Both the position numbers and the translations under genes were made by a program. Under the pieces are notes generated by a model. That model had not been told where the DNA came from. It did no database searches and saw nothing but the letters and a program-made list of their open reading frames with translations. This document shows positions 8,737 through 17,411 of a stretch of 64,000 bases of DNA, piece after piece (position 1 is the stretch's first letter; every line of letters starts with the position of its first letter). The stretch is from Candidatus Lernaella stagnicola (GTDB lineage: Bacteria > Lernaellota > Lernaellaia > Lernaellales > Lernaellaceae). The DNA lies in assembly GCA_030765525.1 (NCBI GenBank), contig JAVCCK010000015.1, positions 62,001 to 126,000 of the forward strand, written 5' to 3'.

Positions 8737-10812
8737 ATGAGGTCGTTTCGGTACGATCCGACAACGAGCAAGCCGCTGGCGATCGACGGCGAAGGTCTGA
8801 CCATTGAAGACGTGGTGTCGGTGGCGCGTTTCGGTCGCCGCGTCGAAATCGCCGCCACGGCCAAGGAACGCATCGAAAGGTGCCGCATCATGGTCGAAGT
8901 GTTGCTGGAGCAGGGCGAGAAGGTTTACGGCCTGACGACCGGTTTCGGCAAGCTGCGCGACATCGCCATTGCGCCGGACGACACCGCGCAACTGCAGGTG
9001 AATTTAATTCGCAGCCACAGTTGCGGCGTCGGCGATCCTTTTGCCGAAGATGTCGTGCGGGCCGCGATTCTGCTGCGGGCCAATACCCTTTGCCGCGGAC
9101 ACAGCGGCGTGCGTGTGCTCGTCGTCGAGGAGCTTCTTAACATGCTCAACGACGGCATCTATCCCTACATCCCGGAGAAAGGTTCGCTGGGCGCCAGCGG
9201 CGACCTCGCGCCGCTCTCCCACCTGGGCTTGGTTCTGATCGGCGATCCGGACGGGCAATTTTACCCGCGGGAAAAGCGCACGGGTGATTTGGTTCGTCGC
9301 TGCGTCTCCGAGGATTTCGAGGACATGCCCCCGGCGGACGATCTCGAAGCGGTCGCCGAGCGGGAAGGGTGGACGTTCCGACCCGTCACCCTGGCAGCCA
9401 AGGAAGGGCTGGCCATCAACAACGGCACACAGTTTATGACGGCGGTGGCTTGCCTAGCGGTGTACGACGCGTTTTTTACATTGCGCTTCGCCGAATTGGC
9501 CGGCGCGATGAGCCTCGAAGCCGGTTACGGAGTGCGCGGCGCGTATGATCCGCGAATTCACGGCGTACGCGATCACGCCTACCAAGCGGAGTCGGCGGCG
9601 CGCATCATCGGCTATTGCGAGGCCACGCAGATTATCGGTTTGTATTTCAATTCGGCGCGACTCAACCGCGCGGCGAGTCACTTCAACGACGTGCTGGAGC
9701 AGTTGGATCGTCTCGAACGCGAAATCGAAGACGCCGCCCGCCTTGCGGCATTCCCGAAGTTGCGGCAGGCGATCCGTTTGCTGCACGAGAACATGGATCG
9801 TCTCGCCAACGGGGTCGCCACCGGTTCCATCGACGGCGGGGATATCAAGCACGTGGCCGCCCGTTCGCCCCGCGATCAAATCGGATTCTTCAAGCAACTC
9901 ATGCTGCCGCTACGGCGCGAGGCGATCGATATCCTGCGGGCCTTTGAAGCCGAAGACCTCCCGGAGATCGCCGTGTCGCGCAAGGCGAGAACATCGCTTG
10001 TGGCGGCGCTCGACCAACTCAACGAGGTCGTCCCCGACGCGCCGATCATTCAAGACGACTACAGTTTTCGTTGTTACCCGCAAGTGTTGGCATGCGGCTA
10101 TCGCGCCTTGTGGGACGTGTGTCTTACCGTGGAAGTGGAGATCAACTCGGCGACCGATAATCCCCTGCTTTTTCCGCCCCAACCTGCGGATGGACCCCTG
10201 CCGACCAAGGAAGCCTATCGCGAGTGGCTACGGGCGCACTTGGCCGATGCGAGCGAAGGCGTCATCGGCGGCGGTAATTTTCACGGCGAGCCCATCGCCA
10301 TCATGATGGACTACTTCACCATTGCCATGGCGGAGATCGCCAACATTTCCGAGCGGCGCATCAACCATTTGGTGGATGAAAGTCATTCGCGCGGGTTGCC
10401 GCCGTTTCTGGTGGAGTCCAGCGGCCTGAACAGCGGCTTCATGATTCCGCAATACACCGCCGCCGCGTTGGTCTCGGAGAATAAGGTTCTGGCGCATCCG
10501 GCGAGTGTCGATTCGATTCCTTCCTGCGCCAACACCGAGGACCACGTCAGCATGGGTACGATTGCCGCGCGGAAGTGCGCCGAGGTGCTCGACAACGTGC
10601 GGCAGGTTATCGCGGTGGAAATTCTTGCGGCCTACCAGGGGTTGGAATTTCGCCGGCCCTTGTCCCCCGGGCGACCGATTTGCCGAGCGGTTGATGTTTT
10701 GGCGGCAGCGGGCATCACGCGCAGCCACGACGACAGCGTTTTGTACCGCGGCATGCAGCGCGTCAAATCCCTCATGAGTGAGAAAACCCTGCTCGACTGT
10801 TTGATGGACTAG
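8737..10812 (+). CDS. hutH: Histidine ammonia-lyase, long form
   Basis: 691 residues, against about 510 for typical HutH. It is an MIO-dependent lyase that converts L-histidine to urocanate and ammonia. Visible: catalytic YGLTTGFG (Y64), the SH selectivity pair at 93-94 (expected for histidine rather than Phe/Tyr lyases), GSLGASGDLAPL with the MIO triad A153-S154-G155, and the C-terminal GGGNFHGEPIA and NHLVDESHSRGLPPFL blocks. Extra length comes from insertions around residues 180-215 and 300-400. The ATG at 8737 lies 2 bases after hisS with GGAGG about 10 bases upstream. No other hut genes are in the window, so the downstream catabolic path is not shown. Function as a histidine lyase is likely but the insertions are unexplained. 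Confidence 0.88.
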   Translation: MRSFRYDPTTSKPLAIDGEGLTIEDVVSVARFGRRVEIAATAKERIERCRIMVEVLLEQGEKVYGLTTGFGKLRDIAIAPDDTAQLQVNLIRSHSCGVGDPFAEDVVRAAILLRANTLCRGHSGVRVLVVEELLNMLNDGIYPYIPEKGSLGASGDLAPLSHLGLVLIGDPDGQFYPREKRTGDLVRRCVSEDFEDMPPADDLEAVAEREGWTFRPVTLAAKEGLAINNGTQFMTAVACLAVYDAFFTLRFAELAGAMSLEAGYGVRGAYDPRIHGVRDHAYQAESAARIIGYCEATQIIGLYFNSARLNRAASHFNDVLEQLDRLEREIEDAARLAAFPKLRQAIRLLHENMDRLANGVATGSIDGGDIKHVAARSPRDQIGFFKQLMLPLRREAIDILRAFEAEDLPEIAVSRKARTSLVAALDQLNEVVPDAPIIQDDYSFRCYPQVLACGYRALWDVCLTVEVEINSATDNPLLFPPQPADGPLPTKEAYREWLRAHLADASEGVIGGGNFHGEPIAIMMDYFTIAMAEIANISERRINHLVDESHSRGLPPFLVESSGLNSGFMIPQYTAAALVSENKVLAHPASVDSIPSCANTEDHVSMGTIAARKCAEVLDNVRQVIAVEILAAYQGLEFRRPLSPGRPICRAVDVLAAAGITRSHDDSVLYRGMQRVKSLMSEKTLLDCLMD

Positions 10813-10950
10813 TCGCCGCGTTTTTCCGCGTAACACCTACCTCGGACGCGCCCGGCATCGCCGCCGCCGGTTGACAGCCGTCGACTTTCCGGTGAAAACG
10901 TGCCGGTACGTATTTAATGTATGCGTCACCTTTCCTCCCAGAGGTTCACG

Positions 10951-13506
10951 ATGAAACGAATTGCGATCGCCTTGTCTTTTCTTCTCGTTTTCACGCTTTC
11001 GTTTGCGGCCTGCGGGCCCGTATCCCGCTATCTCGGTTACCGCATGTCGCCGGATACGGTGGACGACCTCGACACGGCCGTCGTGCCGGTCGCGGGTTTG
11101 CCCGATTCGGTCACGGTGTATCTCGACGAATACGCGATTCCGCACATTTCGGCGACGGATGAGTACTCGCTGTACTACGCGCTGGGATACATGCAGGGTC
11201 GGGATCGTCGCTTCCAACTCGAGATGTTCAAAATGGTCGCGGCGGGACGGTTGCGCGAACTGATCGGCGACAACGACGACACCGGCGTCATGACCCGCTT
11301 GGAAGTGTTCAGCCGCGTCATCGGTTTGTATCAAGACGCCGAGGAATTCGTCGCCGAGTTGCCGCCGAAAGACCGACGCATCATGCAGGCGTTTGCCGAC
11401 GGCATAAACCAAGCGACCGCCAACGAACCGCAGCCGATGGAATTCCGCATTCTGGACTACGAGCCGGAGCAGTGGACTACCCTGGATTGCGGGCTTGTGA
11501 TGGCGATGGTTCGGTTCGGCCTCTGCAAGAACTGGGAATTGGAGCTCGGTCGCATGGAAATGCTGCTGTACCAACTCCAAACCGGCGGCTCGATCGAACG
11601 CACCCTCGACATCTGGCCGCCGCGCTACCGGATGGGCCCCTTCCTGGTCGGCGAACCGCTGGATCAAGACCCCTTCGCTGATATTCCGCCCGTCGCCCCG
11701 GAGTTGGCCGACTACCTGCAGACATTCGCGGAGGAACATCCGCTCTCGTTGCCCGCGCCGGAAGTGCCGAGCGCCGAAACCAGCTTCTGGACACCGCTCG
11801 CTTCGCGCTGGTCGGCCAGCAACAACTGGGCGGTGGACGGCGAATGGACCGGCACCGGTAAGTCCGCGCTGGCCAGCGATCCGCACATGCCGCACCTGTT
11901 GCCGCCCATGGGTTATCTTTTTCACGCCGAATGCCGCGGCTGCGAGGACGGCGACTTCAACGTGATCGGCGGCAGTTTCGTGGGCTTGCCGGCCATCGCG
12001 TTCGGAACCAACGGTAAGGTCGCGTGGGGCGCCACGTCCAATTGGGCGGACGTCAGCGATTTGTACGTCGAAAAAACGGTGGCGGGACACGCCGACCAAT
12101 ACCTCCACGAGGGCAAAGCGTATCGTTTCGAGGAACGCGACGAAGTGTTCAAGATTCATAAGAAGCGGCGCGGTTACGACACGGAAACCATGCGGGTGCG
12201 CAGTACCCGGCACGGTGTGGTAATCAACGACTTCATGGACCGGCTGCCCGAGGACTTCCCGATTTTGTCGCTGCGTCGCGAAAAGAAATGGGGCCAACCG
12301 ATTTCCGCTTTGCGCCAAGTGTACCTCGCCGATGATGTGGAGGAAGCGCGGCAGGCGATGTATGGCTTCTCCGCGATGATCGGTCACTGGGCGTTGGCCG
12401 ACGCCGATGGCGCTATCGGCTATGTGGGCACGGCGCGCGTGCCTCGTCGCAAAGCTCACCTCGGGACGATTCCCGCGCCGGGGTGGCTGGAGAAGTACGA
12501 ATGGGGCGAGATCATCACGCCCGATAAATTGCCGCAAGCGACCTCGCCATCGACGCATTGGATAGGCACGGCGAACAACCAGGTGGTCGACCCCGCGGCG
12601 ACCGATTACCCGTTAGCGTTGGAAGGCGATGTGCCGCAGCGCTCGGGCCGTATCCGGCAGGTATTGGGAACTGGTAACGACGGCCGACCGGTGGTTGAAC
12701 AGATGCGCAGTCTGCATTTGGACAACGTGGATCTGGGTTGGTTGACCGTGCGCGAACTGTATACCAAGGCGCTGACTTCCTTGCGGCGCGATGCCGACCC
12801 GCTTGTGGCGGAGGCGACACAGGCTCTGCTTTCTTGGGACGGACGCAACGAGCCGACGGATGTGGCGCCGGGCCTATTCCAAGCGCTCAATGCCCAGATC
12901 CTCAAGGTGACGTTGGCCGATGAGACGAATCCCGCGGCGTTGGATTTTCAACTGCATTTTTTCAACGCCGAGCCGATGGCGTTCAGTATTTTCGCCAACG
13001 CGGACAACCCGGCTTGGGACGACCGCAGCACGCCGGAGACGGAAACGGCGATGGAAGTAATCGCCGCGGCGTTCCGCACGACTGTGGAAGCGATGCGGGC
13101 GGAATACGGCCGCGATTTGCAGACCTGGCAGTGGTCGCGCGTGGCGCCGTTCGTGCTCGAGCATCCGTTTGGCGGGTCGAGCAAGGCGATCGGCAAGCAC
13201 GTCAATCGCGGGCCGATACCCACCGCGGGTTCGGGCAACACGTTGTTCAAACACCAGTTCATGCGTGCCGGAATGACAAAATTCCCCGTCAAATACGGGC
13301 CCGTCTTGCGCGTCAACATCGACTTGGCGGATCTGTCGGCTTCGACCATGTCGCTGCCCGGCGGGCAATCCGGCCGTCCGACGTCCTCGCATTACGATGA
13401 CCTGCTGCCGTTTTTCCTGGAAGGAACGGGCGTGCCGATGACGATGGACTTCAAGTCGGTCCGCGAAAGCGCGGCGAGTCGTATCGTGTTCGAATCAGCC
13501 GAATAG
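10951..13506 (+). CDS. Penicillin acylase family Ntn-hydrolase, lipoprotein
   Basis: 851-residue secreted amidase precursor. The N terminus is a lipoprotein signal (LSFAAC, acylated Cys at 21), so it should be membrane-anchored. The family pattern is an alpha chain, a spacer peptide and a beta chain that starts with the catalytic serine: S290 in SNNWAVDG matches the Ser-Asn-x-Trp start of penicillin G acylase and AHL acylases. Other family blocks: ALGYMQGRDRRFQLEMF, ASDPHMPH, GLPAIAFGTNGKVAWG and the late LPGGQSGRPTSSHYDD. The ATG at 10951 has AGAGG 6 bases upstream. Substrates in this family include beta-lactams, acyl-homoserine lactones and acyl-amino acids; nothing here fixes which. A terminator follows directly. 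Confidence 0.9.
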   Translation: MKRIAIALSFLLVFTLSFAACGPVSRYLGYRMSPDTVDDLDTAVVPVAGLPDSVTVYLDEYAIPHISATDEYSLYYALGYMQGRDRRFQLEMFKMVAAGRLRELIGDNDDTGVMTRLEVFSRVIGLYQDAEEFVAELPPKDRRIMQAFADGINQATANEPQPMEFRILDYEPEQWTTLDCGLVMAMVRFGLCKNWELELGRMEMLLYQLQTGGSIERTLDIWPPRYRMGPFLVGEPLDQDPFADIPPVAPELADYLQTFAEEHPLSLPAPEVPSAETSFWTPLASRWSASNNWAVDGEWTGTGKSALASDPHMPHLLPPMGYLFHAECRGCEDGDFNVIGGSFVGLPAIAFGTNGKVAWGATSNWADVSDLYVEKTVAGHADQYLHEGKAYRFEERDEVFKIHKKRRGYDTETMRVRSTRHGVVINDFMDRLPEDFPILSLRREKKWGQPISALRQVYLADDVEEARQAMYGFSAMIGHWALADADGAIGYVGTARVPRRKAHLGTIPAPGWLEKYEWGEIITPDKLPQATSPSTHWIGTANNQVVDPAATDYPLALEGDVPQRSGRIRQVLGTGNDGRPVVEQMRSLHLDNVDLGWLTVRELYTKALTSLRRDADPLVAEATQALLSWDGRNEPTDVAPGLFQALNAQILKVTLADETNPAALDFQLHFFNAEPMAFSIFANADNPAWDDRSTPETETAMEVIAAAFRTTVEAMRAEYGRDLQTWQWSRVAPFVLEHPFGGSSKAIGKHVNRGPIPTAGSGNTLFKHQFMRAGMTKFPVKYGPVLRVNIDLADLSASTMSLPGGQSGRPTSSHYDDLLPFFLEGTGVPMTMDFKSVRESAASRIVFESAE

Positions 13507-13522
13507 AATCGAAGTAAGAGTC

Positions 13523-13560
13523 AACGCGGTGGCGCGCCATGTCGTGTCGCCGCGTTTTTT
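13523..13560 (+). terminator. Rho-independent terminator
   Basis: AACGCGG (13523-13529) pairs with CCGCGTT (13550-13556), and the helix extends inward through G-U pairs; it ends in TTTTTT at 13555-13560. It lies 16 bases past the penicillin acylase stop and just before the end of the convergent lipoprotein gene. The T-run is on the plus strand only. Confidence 0.85.
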
Positions 13561-14773
13561 ATTGGTTGACGGCGTGTTCCATCATCTCCGGGAAATGATT
13601 TTCAGCGATGTAATCGATCAATGTCGGGAACTCGAATAATACCGCGCCGAAAAATGCCGTGGCGTAGGAGTTCAACACCTGGTGCAGTTCGTCGTGATCC
13701 GGATTCGTGAAGTCGCCGGTGCCGCCCATCCGTGATTCGGTGCCGCACCCGTTGCCGTGCGCGGCGAGGTCCGGTGAGAACAGGCAAAGATCGCTGAAGG
13801 CAAAGTGTCCGGTCTCATAAAAAACCATCTCGATGTTGGGCCGCGGCATCTGGTCGATCACCGTGTGATGAAGTTCGCGATACGGCCACATGATTTTGTC
13901 TTGTTTGCCCGCCCAGAACATCGTGGTCGCCGTCACGCTTTCGGGTACCGGTGGAAAACCGAAGGACGCCATTTGCAGCATGGCCTTCGCGGCGGTCGTT
14001 TCCTTCAAAACCTCGGTGACCGTCAAGCCGCCGAACGAATGGCCGAAGAGGCCGATCCGCGTTAGATCGAGACGCCCCTGCAGGAACTCGGGCGGGTTGT
14101 CGGCCATCTCGTCGATCAGGAAAAGGAGATCGCCCTTGCGCTCCGGCAGCGTGGTGAACAGGGACAACATTGTGCCCACGACCACGGCGTCGGGCGTGAG
14201 GGTCACCATGGCGTTGCAGATGTGGTCGGGCGCGATCACCACGTAGCCGTGTGTGGCTAGGTAGGCGGCCATCGTGTAATTCTGAAATCGATTGCTGGAG
14301 AATCCATGGCTGAAAAAGAGCACGGGAAACGTGGACAAGGCGTCGGTGAGCGGCGCGTCGCGGTAGGAGCCGGTGGGAAGGCTGGGGATGGAATCCATAT
14401 CCTCACCGACGGCTTCGCGCGCTTCCTCTTCGCGCCCCAAGAAAAAGTCTTCGATGTAGTTCTCCGGATACTCCGCTGCGTTTTCGGCCGCCGGGTACCA
14501 GATCTCGGTCATCAGGATTCGCGGGCCGTCACCGCAACTCAGGTCGCGGGCCGCGTCGGTGAAGTAGCGAGTCGTGTTGCCCGCGGGGAAGGGCCCCGGC
14601 TCGGATGGATCGAGGAACGGGTTGAAGGGGGCGGAGTCGTTATCATCGTTGTCGTTATCGTCGTTGTCGTCGTCATCATCGTCGGCAGCTTGGTCGTCGT
14701 CGTCGTTTTGATTGCAGGCGAAGGAGGCGACAGCTAAAAAAACAATCAACAAAACAAAAAACCATTTACGCAT
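13559..14773 (-). CDS. Asp-linker lipoprotein, alpha/beta hydrolase (PAF-acetylhydrolase/dienelactone hydrolase-like)
   Basis: 404 residues. The signal peptide ends in a lipobox with Cys at 20, followed at residues 24-46 by a linker of almost pure Asp/Asn, then an alpha/beta-hydrolase domain. Visible: oxyanion region FPVLFFSHGFSSNR, nucleophile elbow GLFGHSFGG, Asp-containing strand FWAGKQDKIMWP and a late His (ETGHFAF), arranged like PAF acetylhydrolase or dienelactone hydrolase relatives. The ATG at 14773 has AAGGA 8 bases upstream and is preferred to the TTG two codons earlier. It likely sits on the outer membrane with the Asp tract acting as a charged spacer. The substrate is unknown. It shares the post-Cys Asp tract with the lipase at 23057. 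Confidence 0.85.
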   Translation of the reverse strand: MRKWFFVLLIVFLAVASFACNQNDDDDQAADDDDDDNDDNDNDDNDSAPFNPFLDPSEPGPFPAGNTTRYFTDAARDLSCGDGPRILMTEIWYPAAENAAEYPENYIEDFFLGREEEAREAVGEDMDSIPSLPTGSYRDAPLTDALSTFPVLFFSHGFSSNRFQNYTMAAYLATHGYVVIAPDHICNAMVTLTPDAVVVGTMLSLFTTLPERKGDLLFLIDEMADNPPEFLQGRLDLTRIGLFGHSFGGLTVTEVLKETTAAKAMLQMASFGFPPVPESVTATTMFWAGKQDKIMWPYRELHHTVIDQMPRPNIEMVFYETGHFAFSDLCLFSPDLAAHGNGCGTESRMGGTGDFTNPDHDELHQVLNSYATAFFGAVLFEFPTLIDYIAENHFPEMMEHAVNQ

Positions 14774-14814
14774 GTCCAAATCCTTTTCGTTCGCGACGGC
14801 GCGGTTGACGCCGA

Positions 14815-16314
14815 CTACGCGTGGTCTTTGGCGATCAACTCGGCGGCAATCACGCCCGAACCAATCGTGGTCGGAACACCGCCGCCGGGGTGCGTCGAAG
14901 CTCCCGCCAGATAAAGGTTGTGGATGCTGCGGCTGCGCGCCGAGGGCCGGAATAAGGCCTGAGCGAAGAGGTCTTGCTGCAAGCCGTAGATCGCGCCGCC
15001 GGGGTGCAGCAAGCGGCGTTCGAAGTCCAGCGGCGTGGTCATCGCCACTTCACAGACGTGCTTCTTCAAATCCGGCAGATAATGGGCGTCGAGGTAGTCG
15101 ATCACGCGCTCTTGGAACGATTCCTTTTGCTCATCCCAATCGGTGGCGTGCAGGTGATACGGCCCCGCCAAAGTCAGGTTGATGATGTGCCGGTTTTTCG
15201 GCGCCAAGCTCGGGTCGGTGAGGGTCGGGCAACAAATCAAGCCGAACTGCTTGGCGGGCAGGAAACCGTTGCGGTAGCCGTTCCACCAATAGTCGTCCAT
15301 GTCCTTCACCGACAGCGGGAAGATCGTGTGGTGCGCCTCAACCGGCGGCTTGTAGTCCAAGCCGAGGTACATCATCGGGCAGGTCATGGACGGCTCGTAG
15401 CTCTTGATTCCGTGGCGCGCCAGCCAGGGCAGGTGCTCCTCACCGATCAGGTCGAGGTACAGCGTTTTTGCGTTGATGTTCGAAACCACGATCGGCGCGG
15501 TGATCTCGGAGCCGTCGCTTAGGACGACTCCTTGGATGGTGCGGCCTTGCAGAAGAATCCGCGCGACGCGGGCGCCGAGTTGCACTTCCAAACCGAAGCG
15601 GCCGCCGACTTCCGCGATTTTGGCCGGGATTACGCCCATACCGCCCGTGGGGTAAGAGATGCCGCGGTGCTCGGTCGCGGGAATGATCGCCAGCATGCCC
15701 GGCGTCAGGTCCGGCGGATGGCCGGCGTAAAACGACTGGTACGCAACCGTCTGCAACACTTTTTCGTCTTTGAAATATTTGCGAATGACGTCCTCGTAGG
15801 ACTTGAGAAAAATCGGCAGGTACTTGGCCATGACCGGCCGCTTGCGGGCAAACGCCAGCAGGTCCGCCAGGCCCGTCAACGGCGTGGTGAAGAAATCCTC
15901 GCCGCCCTTGTCGATGAAATCGGCGAACTGACCGAGAAACGCGGGGTAGCGTTCGGCGTCGGCGGGCGAGAGTTCGCGCAGCGCCTCGACGGTCTTCTCG
16001 GTGGACAGCGCGAAGCTGACTTTGGTCCCATCCTGGAAGGCGACGTCGTAGATCGGATCGCACGAGATCATGTCGATTTCGTCTTCGAGTTTCGTATCCA
16101 TCATGGAGAAGGGTAGGCCGATGATCTCCAGCGCTTCGACGATCGATGCGCCGATGTCGAACTTGTAACCGTTCTTCTCAAACGTCGAGCAGCAGCCGCC
16201 GAGACGATCCCCCTGTTCCAGCAACAACACCCGGCGTCCCTGTTTGGCGAGAAGCGAAGCCGCCGTCACGCCGCCGTTACCGCCGCCAATGACGATCACG
16301 TCGTAGTCGGACAT
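14815..16314 (-). CDS. Phytoene-desaturase/retinol-saturase-like FAD oxidoreductase
   Basis: 499-residue flavoprotein. The N-terminal GGGNGGVTAASLLAKQG and E-rich GGCCSTFEKNGYKFDIGAS form the FAD Rossmann site of the CrtI/retinol saturase/amine oxidase group; the C-terminal NLYLAGASTHPGGGVPTTIGSG is the closing FAD motif of CrtI-type enzymes. No signal peptide is seen. It has a good AGGAG site 6 bases before ATG 16314 and is the last gene of the co-oriented glycyl radical enzyme cluster, 41 bases after the small membrane protein gene. No phytoene synthase or other carotenoid gene is present, so carotenoid desaturation is not implied; saturating or desaturating the product of the radical enzyme is an inference. 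Confidence 0.85.
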   Translation of the reverse strand: MSDYDVIVIGGGNGGVTAASLLAKQGRRVLLLEQGDRLGGCCSTFEKNGYKFDIGASIVEALEIIGLPFSMMDTKLEDEIDMISCDPIYDVAFQDGTKVSFALSTEKTVEALRELSPADAERYPAFLGQFADFIDKGGEDFFTTPLTGLADLLAFARKRPVMAKYLPIFLKSYEDVIRKYFKDEKVLQTVAYQSFYAGHPPDLTPGMLAIIPATEHRGISYPTGGMGVIPAKIAEVGGRFGLEVQLGARVARILLQGRTIQGVVLSDGSEITAPIVVSNINAKTLYLDLIGEEHLPWLARHGIKSYEPSMTCPMMYLGLDYKPPVEAHHTIFPLSVKDMDDYWWNGYRNGFLPAKQFGLICCPTLTDPSLAPKNRHIINLTLAGPYHLHATDWDEQKESFQERVIDYLDAHYLPDLKKHVCEVAMTTPLDFERRLLHPGGAIYGLQQDLFAQALFRPSARSRSIHNLYLAGASTHPGGGVPTTIGSGVIAAELIAKDHA

Positions 16315-16355
16315 CGTTTGCTCCTTTCCGCCAATCGTCGATGGCTACGCGTACG

Positions 16356-16511
16356 TCAGGTGTAATAACGGCCAGGCAAATACTTCACTTGCTTGATCAG
16401 GTGCCGCAGGAAACGCTTTTTGGAGTCGCTCATCCGGCGGCTCACGAAGTACCCGGCGACAAAAAGAACGCCAAGCAGCAGCAACAAAACGAGCAGGATT
16501 TTCACCAGCAT
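16356..16511 (-). CDS. Small single-pass membrane protein (51 aa)
   Basis: A 51-codon gene: ATG at 16511, TGA at 16358-16356. AAGGAG lies 9 bases upstream of the start, a stronger site than many neighbours have. The product has one hydrophobic helix near the N terminus (residues 4-23; ILLVLLLLLGVLFVAGYF) followed by a strongly basic tail containing SRRMSDSKKRFLRH, so the tail should be cytoplasmic. It fits exactly between the flavin split-barrel gene (30-base gap) and the FAD oxidoreductase (41-base gap), all on one strand. No family is recognised. It could tether one of the neighbouring flavoproteins to the membrane; that is inference. Confidence 0.75.
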   Translation of the reverse strand: MLVKILLVLLLLLGVLFVAGYFVSRRMSDSKKRFLRHLIKQVKYLPGRYYT

Positions 16512-16541
16512 GAACCAAAACTCCTTGCAGAAGGGGTTCGC

Positions 16542-17393
16542 TTAAGAGGCGAAATCGACGACTGTTTCCACCGGCACCGGGGGATAGATTTGACCCATTT
16601 TCGGCGGCATCGAATTGTATACCCAATCGATGTCGATCGTGCCCAGTTCCACCAGCCGATGGCGATCGAAACCGCGAAAAACGCCGCGGGTCAGTACGCT
16701 TTCCATCTGCATCGTCAGGCTCAGCACGGTCACTGTTGCGCCGGGCTTCAATTGCTTCAACTCATCGTTGTACGCGAAGGTCGAGAACGCGAGACGGCGG
16801 CTGTCGGCGGCTTGGCATTGCAGCAAGGGCACGATCCAGGGGAATCCGTCGTCACCTACGGCGACCAGAAACTTCAACGCGTCGAGTCGGTTGATCAGCG
16901 CTTCGGACCACGGGTTGAGAATGCGGTCCGCGGCGGAGGTTTTGGCCCCCGACTTGGCCAGACGCGTCAAAATCGACGCCGGGACGATGCGCGCCAGCGG
17001 CAACGCAGCCCGGCCGGTATGGTCGACCAGGTCCATGTAATGCACGGTGTGGATGCCGAAATAAGTATTGTACCGAAACATCGGCTTCTCGTTCATCATC
17101 GTGTAGTCCTCGCCCTCCTTGGCGAAGCGACGATACAGCGCGCGCCCGCGCCACAATTGGCGATCGAGCGTCAGGATCAAGAACGCCGTGTGCGGATTAT
17201 CCAGCACGTGCCGTTTGCTCAATCCTTCGGTGAACTGGCCCCAGATGACTTCGGTCGGCGTCTTGGCCTGCAGCGTCGTGATGAGCGAAACGTGCGGCTC
17301 GCCTTCCGCGTTGATCGTGGCCAGCAAGCCGACTTTCTCCACCGGCTCGAATGTCTTGATTTCCTCGGGACTGAAAGACGTATGCACAGTCAC
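16542..17393 (-). CDS. Pyridoxamine-5'-phosphate-oxidase-like flavin split-barrel protein
   Basis: 283 residues. The N-terminal half begins KVGLLATINAEGEPHVSLIT and continues with VIWGQFTEGLSKRHVLDNPHTAFLIL, the strand pattern of FMN-binding PNPOx-like split barrels. The second half (KFLVAVGDDGFPWIVPLLQCQ) looks like a repeated or degenerate barrel. No signal peptide is seen. It is 18 bases downstream of the glycyl radical activase gene and precedes the 51-residue membrane protein gene. Family members bind FMN, F420 or haem and often act as reductases; the role here is unknown. Its fixed place within the radical-enzyme cluster suggests electron supply or substrate reduction. Confidence 0.8.
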   Translation of the reverse strand: MTVHTSFSPEEIKTFEPVEKVGLLATINAEGEPHVSLITTLQAKTPTEVIWGQFTEGLSKRHVLDNPHTAFLILTLDRQLWRGRALYRRFAKEGEDYTMMNEKPMFRYNTYFGIHTVHYMDLVDHTGRAALPLARIVPASILTRLAKSGAKTSAADRILNPWSEALINRLDALKFLVAVGDDGFPWIVPLLQCQAADSRRLAFSTFAYNDELKQLKPGATVTVLSLTMQMESVLTRGVFRGFDRHRLVELGTIDIDWVYNSMPPKMGQIYPPVPVETVVDFAS

Positions 17394-17411
17394 GGTTTTG
17401 CCTCCCCGTGT

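Noticed and set aside
10837-12558. Long minus-strand open frame (573 codons) opposite the penicillin acylase gene
   Set aside because: It mirrors the codon pattern of the real gene, has no ribosome site, and its Arg/His-rich product matches no family; a GC-rich antisense shadow.
14815-16314. Carotenoid biosynthesis cluster under CarH control
   Set aside because: Only a CrtI-like protein is present, without crtB or crtE, and it is embedded in the radical-enzyme cluster.
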